Assembly (NCBI GenBank): GCA_041744375.1
Contig: JBGTLA010000083.1
Coordinates: forward strand, 1 to 29,764
Reading direction: 5' to 3'
Origin: JBGTLA01 sp041744375
GTDB taxonomy: Bacteria > Actinomycetota > Acidimicrobiia > Spongiisociales > ZC4RG35
DNA length: 29,764 nucleotides
The notes below the pieces were generated by a model. The model was not told where the DNA came from. It worked only from the letters and a program-made list of their open reading frames with translations, and searched no databases. A program made the position numbers and the translations under genes. This document shows, piece by piece, positions 24,640-29,764 of the stretch; within the stretch, counting starts at the first letter, position 1; each line of letters begins with the position of its first letter.

Positions 24640-25160
24640 ATGCCTAGAGAGTCTGAAACCTACGAGGTCCGGTCATTCCCCAAGATCCGACGCGCCTATA
24701 TCGATGTCCTTCGTGAGGGGCACCGTCGTCACATCATCCACGGACTGATCGAAGTCGATGTGTCGGTCGGCAATTCGCGATCGGGTCGTTGCAGAGGATC
24801 GTCCCCAGCTCTCGTTTACCGGGTTTCTCGTGGCCTGTGTCGGCCGAGCGGTGGACGAGCACCGAATGATGCGTGCCCACCGCTGGGGCCGCCGGAGGTT
24901 GGTGCTCTTCGATGAGGTAGATGTCAACCTGCAGCTGGAAGCAGGTGGACGAGGATGGAAACCGTACCGTCCAGTCCCGCATCGTCCACACCGCGAACCT
25001 CAAGTCCGTCGGGGAGACTTCCTCGGAGATCGGGGAGACGCAGCCAGGTGACTCTTCGAACTACTGAGGCAGCGTCACGAACCACCGGGTCCCCCTGACG
25101 ATCAGTGTGGATCACGACATCATCGACGGTGCTCCGGCCACCCGGCTCAGCCATCCAAGC
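24640..25160 (+). pseudogene. Frameshifted E2-type (2-oxoacid dehydrogenase acyltransferase-like) catalytic domain
   Basis: Pieces in different plus-strand frames line up, in order, with a stand-alone acyltransferase catalytic domain. The first is MPRESETYEVRSFPKIRRAY, then IDVLREGHRRHIIHGLIEVDV from the ATG at 24640. After a frame change comes LSFTGFLVACVGRAVDEHRM and RRLVLFDEVDVNLQLEAGG. Another frame gives SRIVHTANLKSVGETSSEIG. The last piece is LTISVDHDIIDGAPATR near 25096-25146, which contains the E2 active-site pattern H-x-x-x-D-G. There are no lipoyl or subunit-binding domains; short E2-like proteins of this kind exist in actinobacteria. At least three frame changes and a stop break it. 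It could be real decay or indel errors. Confidence 0.65.
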
Positions 25161-25165
25161 GGTAG

Positions 25166-25339
25166 AGCGTGTACACCCAGAACGCAGTGCCCTTAGCAAT
25201 CATCGGCGGTGCCGTCTATCTGGGCCTGGTATACGGCTGGATCGGGCAACGCACCGGCACTCTCCGGTATACGATCCTCGCCCATATGCTCGTCAACGCG
25301 ATGGGACTGGGTTTCGCCTCACTCCTCCGCGGTGGTTGA
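25166..25339 (+). pseudogene. C-terminal remnant of a CPBP-family (CAAX-like) intramembrane protease
   Basis: From a stop at 25163 the frame reads about 57 codons to the TGA at 25337-25339: LAIIGGAVYLGLVYGWIGQR, TGTLRYTILAHMLVNAMGLG and FASLLRGG. The 'G-x-x-x-x-R-T-G-[ST]-L-x-x-x-I-x-A-H-x-x-x-N' pattern is the last conserved motif of CPBP glutamic-type membrane proteases. The front half with the catalytic EExxxR is absent; the fragment follows the E2-like remnant directly, suggesting a deletion that joined two genes. Confidence 0.6.
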
Positions 25340-25469
25340 GTCTTGAACTGATGGCGCTCCGTGACGGCCGCAATGGCGATAGTGCCCACCAAGCTTCTCA
25401 GGGTCGGATAAGGGTCGATCGCATGACCCATGCCTAGGACTGACGCCGAAGGCACCATCCAGTGGGCTG

Positions 25470-26321
25470 TCAAGAATCACGTAGACGGCCGCTAGAGCGA
25501 GGATCTCCGGGGAGATGGCCGAGCAGACCCCATAGGGCGAGACCTCCGAGGAGTGTCCACGCCGCCCAGACGGGGATCTGAGATGCGGTCCCTTCGATGC
25601 CACGGAGGGCGGCGACCGTCGAGGTTGCGGTGAGGACCAGGGTGTAGGTGGCGCCTTTCATGACGATGAGCGGAGCGATCACGTAACCCCACGGCCAACG
25701 TTTGAGGAGCAGGAACCCTCCGAAGAGAAACCAGGGGACCATGAACGACAGATCCATGGCTGCAATGAGCTGAAACGCATCGGAACCGATGTCGGGTGCC
25801 GAACCCGTCGTCATGAAGACTGCCCACTGACCGACCCAGGCGAGCGTCAGTCCCCCTCCCGTGAACAGCATGTAGCCGCCGACCCAACGTCGTGGGGTCG
25901 TTGAGGAGAAGTCGCTGGCGACAGCAGTGGGGTCGAGTCGACCCAATGCCAGGATCAAGGCGAACACCGGCAGCGTGAACAGGACCACATAGAGAGGGAA
26001 GAACCAGTTGAGCGCGGCTCCGAACAGGTAGTAGGCGTAGTTGTACAAGCTGTATCCAAGCATCGAATACCAGACCAGCTCCGCCCTCCGGGATCCTTCC
26101 CGGACCCCGAGCAGCGACCAGATCAGTAGGGGGACGGCCACGAGCAAGGTCACCAGGTCGTTGCCGAACCAAGCCGCCATCACCCAGTCTTCGTCGCGAT
26201 ACAGAGACGGAATCAACAGCCCAACTCCCGCTTGAACGGCCATTAGGATCGCCACTCCCAGCGACAGCCGCCAGGCAGCGCTCGCTGAGATCGATGGGCG
26301 CCCGGATCGGGGTTTCTCCAT
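25470..26321 (-). CDS. Uncharacterised polytopic membrane protein
   Basis: 283 residues, not recognised. A short basic, Ser-rich N-terminus (to about 16) is followed by about seven or eight hydrophobic segments: near 18-38, 50-70, 85-105, 108-128, 148-172, 183-208, 213-240 and 250-272. The loops are short, with no large soluble domain. Aromatic-rich stretches such as GYSLYNYAYYLFGAALNWFF and KRWPWGYVIAPLIVMKG hint at a family of inner-membrane proteins, but I cannot name it. The ATG at 26321 is the natural start. It lies 60 bases after the TMEM175-type gene on the same strand, so the two are probably co-transcribed. Confidence 0.75.
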   Translation of the reverse strand: MEKPRSGRPSISASAAWRLSLGVAILMAVQAGVGLLIPSLYRDEDWVMAAWFGNDLVTLLVAVPLLIWSLLGVREGSRRAELVWYSMLGYSLYNYAYYLFGAALNWFFPLYVVLFTLPVFALILALGRLDPTAVASDFSSTTPRRWVGGYMLFTGGGLTLAWVGQWAVFMTTGSAPDIGSDAFQLIAAMDLSFMVPWFLFGGFLLLKRWPWGYVIAPLIVMKGATYTLVLTATSTVAALRGIEGTASQIPVWAAWTLLGGLALWGLLGHLPGDPRSSGRLRDS

Positions 26322-26381
26322 CGCCGGAATCGTAAGGCCTGACCACGCGTCACTCGGCGAATCAGTGTGTCCCCAAGGGCC

Positions 26382-27035
26382 CTACGAACTCTCCTCGCTA
26401 TATGAGAGGCGCGCCGCGAAAGGCCCGAACACGATGCTGACGGCCAACACAACGAGACTCACGACCGGGCGCCAGAGAGTAAGCACGCCCGCGATCACCA
26501 GGACCAACACCCCCGTGATCGGCTGGAACACCAGCCAGTAGTAGAAGCGAATCGGCAGCTGGGGCTCCCATGCGCGCACTCGCTGGGCCCGGATCACAAA
26601 CAGCATGTACAACAGATTGAGGATCACGAAGAGAGCGATGAAGGGGATGACCGCGGCAGCCGAGGTCGGGAAGTTTCCCACCAGGTTGGTGGGATAAGGA
26701 ACCAGGGCGACCGCTCCGAGTAGGGCAAGGTTGATCACGATCATTCCCGTCTCGATGGACCCGAGCATCGCAAAGAGCTTGTGATGCTGCCACCACACAT
26801 TGGCGACAAGGGCGAACGCCAGTGCGAAGACGAGGATGTTGGAAGCCTGCTCTCTCACGAACTGCGCCGGTTCGTCCTGTATCTGTCCCAGATCGAGGGT
26901 GAACACGAGGAGCGTCATTGCGATGGCGAATACGGCGTCCGAGAGGTTGGCCACCCGGGCGAATTCCGGTTGGTCGCTACGAAACCAAATCCTTCGACTC
27001 CACTGGGAGTCGGGCGGATCGGGGCGAGCAGTCAT
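26382..27035 (-). CDS. TMEM175 / DUF1211-family predicted potassium channel
   Basis: 217 residues from the ATG at 27035; the longer in-frame opening adds only low-complexity sequence. The signature helix reads RVANLSDAVFAIAMTLLVF (about 28-46), corresponding to the bacterial TMEM175 motif 'R-x-x-x-F-S-D-G-V-F-A-I-A-x-T-L-L-V'; Leu replaces the usual Phe and Ala the Gly. About six hydrophobic helices follow, including ASNILVFALAFALVANVWWQ with the HH-containing stretch 'WWQHHKLF', also typical. Bacterial members have one six-helix repeat and work as tetrameric potassium-selective channels. Whether the Leu change affects the gate cannot be judged. Diverges from the next membrane protein gene across 195 bases. 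Confidence 0.85.
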   Translation of the reverse strand: MTARPDPPDSQWSRRIWFRSDQPEFARVANLSDAVFAIAMTLLVFTLDLGQIQDEPAQFVREQASNILVFALAFALVANVWWQHHKLFAMLGSIETGMIVINLALLGAVALVPYPTNLVGNFPTSAAAVIPFIALFVILNLLYMLFVIRAQRVRAWEPQLPIRFYYWLVFQPITGVLVLVIAGVLTLWRPVVSLVVLAVSIVFGPFAARLSYSEESS

Positions 27036-27230
27036 CGGGACACCAGTGTATGGAGGTCCTTGCGAGGGTGCCGACCCTGTGCAGCACCCGGTTGCGACGT
27101 CAGGGGGTGTTCCTCGCTTTGCTGGCACCCTGGAGTGGCTGAGTGGACCGAGGTCAGTGGGTGGCCGGGCCTGGCGGCCCCGCGCCCGGATGAGACGTGC
27201 CGAAGGTCCCTGGTGGTCGGTCCCGGTCCG

Positions 27231-27881
27231 ATGAATGATCTGAGTGTGAATCCGGTCTCGGACTCGTTTCTGTTGGAGCTAGCAGGTATAACCGCTTCCC
27301 TGCTCGGCTTCTTCGTCGTGGGGGTGTTCTTCTATGTGCAGCGAGGACTGTTCCCCCGCGCGGCACAGGCGGCCCAGCAGTACATGCAGGCTTCAACCCG
27401 GACGGTGATCGTCCTGTACGGAATGACCCTGACCGTGTCGTTGGGTCTTGTGGTTCTCAAACCGTCATGGGCGGCGTTGCTTTATTTCGGGTTCTCGATC
27501 GCCTTGTTGTGGTCGGTGATCCGAACCAGTGTGGCGATCAGCCGCCTCCATCGAGCTCTCGAGATAAGGGTGATCCCTCAGATCCCCATGTGGTTGGCGG
27601 CCGCGGCATGTCTTGGTGCGCCGTGGGTCATGGGCGGTACGAGTCCATCGCGAGAGAGTCTCACCGTGGCGATCCTCTTGCTGGGAGTGTTTGCTTTTGC
27701 GAGCTCGGCGAGCCTGGTGCTCTCCACCTTCGACATCTCCCGGTTGGAATCGTCGGCTGTCCCCGGATTCGAGTCAGGAGTCCACACGGACCACGTCAAG
27801 GATGTCGAGGGTCCTGACAAGTGGAGGGATCGCCCTGATGGCCACAAGGAGGACCCAGCCTGGGAAGGAGAGGGAATCTAG
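27231..27881 (+). CDS. Uncharacterised small membrane protein with charged C-terminal tail
   Basis: 216 residues from the ATG at 27231; in-frame sequence upstream is not protein-like. Four hydrophobic stretches lie at about 14-36, 57-80, 82-104 and 120-165: LLELAGITASLLGFFVVGVF, VIVLYGMTLTVSLGLVV, LLYFGFSIALLWSVI, then WLAAAACLGAPW and VAILLLGVFAFASSASLVL. A hydrophilic acidic and basic tail (about 175-216) would be cytoplasmic or extracellular. I do not recognise the family. No tight neighbour; the TMEM175 gene diverges upstream. Confidence 0.7.
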   Translation: MNDLSVNPVSDSFLLELAGITASLLGFFVVGVFFYVQRGLFPRAAQAAQQYMQASTRTVIVLYGMTLTVSLGLVVLKPSWAALLYFGFSIALLWSVIRTSVAISRLHRALEIRVIPQIPMWLAAAACLGAPWVMGGTSPSRESLTVAILLLGVFAFASSASLVLSTFDISRLESSAVPGFESGVHTDHVKDVEGPDKWRDRPDGHKEDPAWEGEGI

Positions 27882-28269
27882 ACACGACGAGGGTTCCGAA
27901 GCAGGTAATGAGCACAATGCGGATCCGGCGGAACAGCTATGTTGCGCCGAACCGAGTATCACGGTTTGAACAACCAGACCTCGGCGGGGAGCGGTGGCGA
28001 CCAGGTGGCTGCTGCTCCGATGAGCGTGGCGCGGCGCGTGATCGACCGACCGCTACGACCTAGCCAATTCGTATCGACATGGAGCGCACTCCGGCAAAGC
28101 CCTCCGTCGCCGACTCCCGCGGGTGTTGTGCTCGTCGTTCGCGGTACTGGGATTGTGGACGGCGGTGGGGCTGACGGTGTCCTCCCGGGTGATGGGCTGC
28201 CGGGTGTGAGTCGAGCGGGCCAGATCGCGCCGGCTGCGACGCCCTCCCACCACTCATTCAACTGATTGG
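27882..28269. other. Gap with no supported gene, possibly decayed coding DNA
   Basis: About 390 bases before the ArsR promoter. Several medium frames cross it on both strands, but composition is mixed. One short plus-strand stretch, about 28121-28207, would encode a membrane-like segment (SSFAVLGLWTAVGLTVSSRV) with no start or continuation. I see no repeat, RNA or attachment site. Confidence 0.3.
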
Positions 28270-28298
28270 TTGACAACAACGCTCGTCAGGCGTATCGT
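28270..28298 (+). promoter_or_regulatory. Sigma-70-type promoter of the ArsR-SRPBCC pair
   Basis: A perfect TTGACA at 28270-28275, a 17-base spacer, then TATCGT at 28293-28298 (four of six matches to TATAAT). It is the best promoter visible in the window. Transcription would start near 28305, inside the palindrome that follows. Confidence 0.65.
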
Positions 28299-28299
28299 T

Positions 28300-28317
28300 T
28301 TCAACCATATGGTTGAA
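28300..28317. promoter_or_regulatory. 18-bp perfect palindrome, probable ArsR operator
   Basis: TTCAACCATATGGTTGAA is fully self-complementary over 18 bases and covers the predicted transcription start just after the -10 box. The position fits autorepression by the ArsR-type protein encoded immediately downstream. The ATG at its centre opens an eight-codon frame (MVEQLGSP) whose stop overlaps the GTG of arsR-like gene. Confidence 0.7.
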
Positions 28318-28331
28318 CAACTCGGCTCCCC

Positions 28332-28694
28332 GTGACCACCGACCCGCTCTCGCAGGTGTTCTCGGCGCTGGCCGATCCGACCCGGCGGGACATGGTGGCG
28401 AGGCTGGCAGAAGGCGATGCCACCGTCACCGAGCTGGCCGAGCCGTACGACGTGACGATCCAGGCGGTGTCGAAGCACCTGCGGGTGTTGGCAGGTGCCG
28501 GACTGGTCAGCCGCAGCCGGGACGCCCAGCGGCGTCCGGTGCATCTGGAAGCCGAGGTGTTCGACCTGATGACCAAGTGGATCGACCGCTACCGCCGGAT
28601 GGCGGAGGAGCGCTACCGGCGTCTCGACAACCTCCTCGCGACGATGCCGGACGATCCCCCGACGGCCCGCAACTCGAAAGGAACCACCGCATGA
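28332..28694 (+). CDS. ArsR-family winged-helix repressor
   Basis: 120 residues from the GTG at 28332. FSALADPTRRDMVARLAEGD (about 10-29) and the recognition region VTELAEPYDVTIQAVSKHLR (about 32-51), then VLAGAGLVSRSRDAQRRPVH, are the standard ArsR helix-turn-helix and wing. No metal-binding cysteines are visible, so it belongs to the group that pairs with SRPBCC (AHSA1) proteins rather than to metal sensors. There is no Shine-Dalgarno before the GTG; translation may depend on the short upstream frame or start at the ATG at 28309 if a base has been lost. Its TGA overlaps the next ATG (ATGA). Confidence 0.93.
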   Translation: MTTDPLSQVFSALADPTRRDMVARLAEGDATVTELAEPYDVTIQAVSKHLRVLAGAGLVSRSRDAQRRPVHLEAEVFDLMTKWIDRYRRMAEERYRRLDNLLATMPDDPPTARNSKGTTA

Positions 28695-29173
28695 CAACCC
28701 AGCGCACCCACGAGACCGAGATCATCGTCGAACCCGACGTGCCGCTAATCCGAATCGTCCGCGAGTTCGACGCCGCACCGGACAAAGTGTTCCGCGCCCA
28801 CGCCGATGCCGATCTGTTCTCCCAGTGGATCGGGCCCCGCTCGGTCCAGGTGCGCATCGACCACTTCGACTGTCGGACCGGAGGCTCCTATCGGTATGTG
28901 GCGGTCAGCGAGGGTGTCGAATACGGCTTCTTCGGGTCCTTCCACGAAGTGCGTCGCGGCGAGATGATCGTGCAGACCTTCACCTTCGAGGGAGAACGCG
29001 ACGGAGTGGCGCTGGAGCGCCTCACGCTGCAGGACCTCGGTGGCAACCGCACCCGGCTGGTTGCCACGTCGCTGGTCGACAGCTTTGAAGGCAGGGACGC
29101 CTTCGTGGCCAGCGGCATGGAGGTCGGCGTCCGCGAGGGTTTCGAGAAGCTCGACGAGTTGCTCGCCCACTGA
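28691..29173 (+). CDS. SRPBCC / AHSA1-family (START-like) protein
   Basis: 160 residues. IRIVREFDAAPDKVFRAHAD (about 20-39) and ADLFSQWIGPRSVQV open the helix-grip fold. FDCRTGGSYRYVAV and 'GSFHEVRRGEMIVQTFTFEG' are the central strands, and a long C-terminal helix VREGFEKLDELLA closes the pocket. Such proteins bind hydrophobic small molecules; their genes very often follow an ArsR-type repressor, as here with a 4-base overlap. The ligand is unknown. Length is typical. Confidence 0.92.
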   Translation: MTTQRTHETEIIVEPDVPLIRIVREFDAAPDKVFRAHADADLFSQWIGPRSVQVRIDHFDCRTGGSYRYVAVSEGVEYGFFGSFHEVRRGEMIVQTFTFEGERDGVALERLTLQDLGGNRTRLVATSLVDSFEGRDAFVASGMEVGVREGFEKLDELLAH

Positions 29174-29238
29174 GGGCCTTCCTATTGGCCGCCATTCGGG
29201 GGGCAGGAAGTGTCCTGGCCTCGGGGGAGGTTGACGTT

Positions 29239-29674
29239 CTAGGTAGCGTGCAGCCCAAGGAATAGTCGTATCCGGAAGCAGGGAGCCGGTCGTCTCCGTT
29301 CCTGCCGATTCCACCGATCATAGGTAGCCCGGGCCAACGCCTCGGTGCGACTACGGGCGTGCAGGCTGACGATTGCCGAGGACAGGTAGTTGGGCACCGT
29401 CCCGGGCGAGAGATGGAGCGCAACGGAGATGTCGGCGTTGGGGCAGACCTCCCCCCACCAGGCGGAGGATGTCCCGTTCCCGATCGGTCAGCGGGTCGGG
29501 GCCGCCCCACGCGGTCATCGCTGGTTCGGAGCGACTACCCGGTTTTCCGTCGTGGATCGGGCGCAGGGAGGTGACCAGCTCGCTGATCGGCGCGTCCTGC
29601 ACGTATCCGGCCACGCCGGAGTCCAGCGCCCGGCCAAGGTTGCCCGAGCGAGCCGCCGAACGCCCTAGGTGACC
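29239..29674 (-). pseudogene. Frameshifted, N-truncated NarL/LuxR-type response regulator
   Basis: On the minus strand one frame gives RALDSGVAGYVQDAPISELV and TSLRPIHDG, the end of a receiver domain. It is followed by PLTDRERDILRLV, the start of a LuxR helix-turn-helix, near 29465-29500. A one-frame shift in a run of G then yields EVCPNADISVALHLSPGTVP, NYLSSAIVSLHARSRTEALA and a tail to the TAG at 29239-29241, completing the DNA-binding domain. The phosphoacceptor part of the receiver is missing. The frameshift may be a homopolymer error, but the missing front half is not explained that way. Confidence 0.72.
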
Positions 29675-29764
29675 GTCGATCGATCCAGAGAGAGATGCCT
29701 GCCGGCTGCATGGTCGACGCTGCCACCGCTAGGAGCTCGTCGGTGAGCGCTTCGGCGTCGAGCT
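29667..29764 (-). pseudogene. Possible C-terminal tail of a sensor kinase, joined to the response-regulator remnant
   Basis: Entering from the right edge, a minus-strand frame reads DAEALTDELLAVAASTMQPA followed by GISLWIDR. This resembles the last helix and strand ('x-x-V-x-x-T-M-Q-P-A-x-x-S-L-W-L-R') of some actinobacterial sensor proteins, as I recall them. The likeness ends within a few codons of where the regulator remnant begins in another frame, as if a deletion removed the gene junction and the regulator's N-terminus. Short and at the window edge, so only tentative. Confidence 0.4.

Noticed and set aside
27939..28265. 108-codon plus-strand frame before the ArsR promoter
   Set aside because: Low-complexity Gly/Pro/Ser content and a competing minus-strand frame of equal length; no motif or ribosome site.
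1..29764. tRNA, rRNA, CRISPR arrays, insertion sequences, toxin-antitoxin pairs
   Set aside because: Looked for by eye on both strands; no cloverleaf with a T-loop, no regularly spaced repeats, no transposase-like protein and no terminal inverted repeats were found.

Overview
The window looks like a piece of a GC-rich actinobacterial chromosome. An acidimicrobiia-type marine or sediment lineage is my best guess. The clues are third-position G/C bias, frequent GTG starts and 1-13 bp gene overlaps, an F420-type luciferase-like oxidoreductase, a DUF222/HNH-type fragment, and a lipoprotein with a long Thr/Asp/Ala-rich linker. No rRNA, tRNA, CRISPR array or insertion sequence was seen. The taxonomic call is inference.

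Left part (1-8486). A partial DUF222-like gene runs off the left edge. Next comes a minus-strand pair, tdm then tmm. Together they would oxidise trimethylamine to its N-oxide and split that into dimethylamine and formaldehyde. Upstream of tdm lies a frameshifted, N-terminally truncated family-3 solute-binding protein. It is followed by an uncharacterised nitroreductase-like protein (minus), a plus-strand PAS / metallo-beta-lactamase-fold pair with a 4-base overlap, and an F420-type oxidoreductase (minus).

Centre (8720-23160). This is the most interesting part: a compact minus-strand operon of ten genes starting at 21707. In transcription order it encodes a 3-hydroxyisobutyrate-dehydrogenase-like enzyme, a bicupin, an M24/creatinase-fold hydrolase with an altered metal site, thiamine-diphosphate E1 alpha and beta subunits, an amidohydrolase, an RbsC-type permease, a lipoprotein substrate-binding protein, an RbsA-type double ATPase, and a single polypeptide joining a second RbsC-type permease to a second amidohydrolase. 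Diverging from it are an SDR-fold protein lacking the usual Tyr/Lys pair and an XRE-cupin regulator. Together they read as import plus catabolism of a small nitrogen-containing compound with cyclic amide, amidine or amine character, controlled by the XRE-cupin protein. The substrate cannot be named from sequence.

Right part (23477-29764). It holds a serine beta-lactamase-like hydrolase, a decayed E2-type acyltransferase, a CPBP protease tail, two unknown membrane proteins, a TMEM175-type channel, and an ArsR-SRPBCC pair with a clear promoter and an 18-bp perfect operator-like palindrome. At the edge is a frameshifted NarL-type response regulator abutting a possible sensor-kinase tail. Several broken genes here and at 4.2-4.8 kb could be genuine decay or uncorrected sequencing indels.
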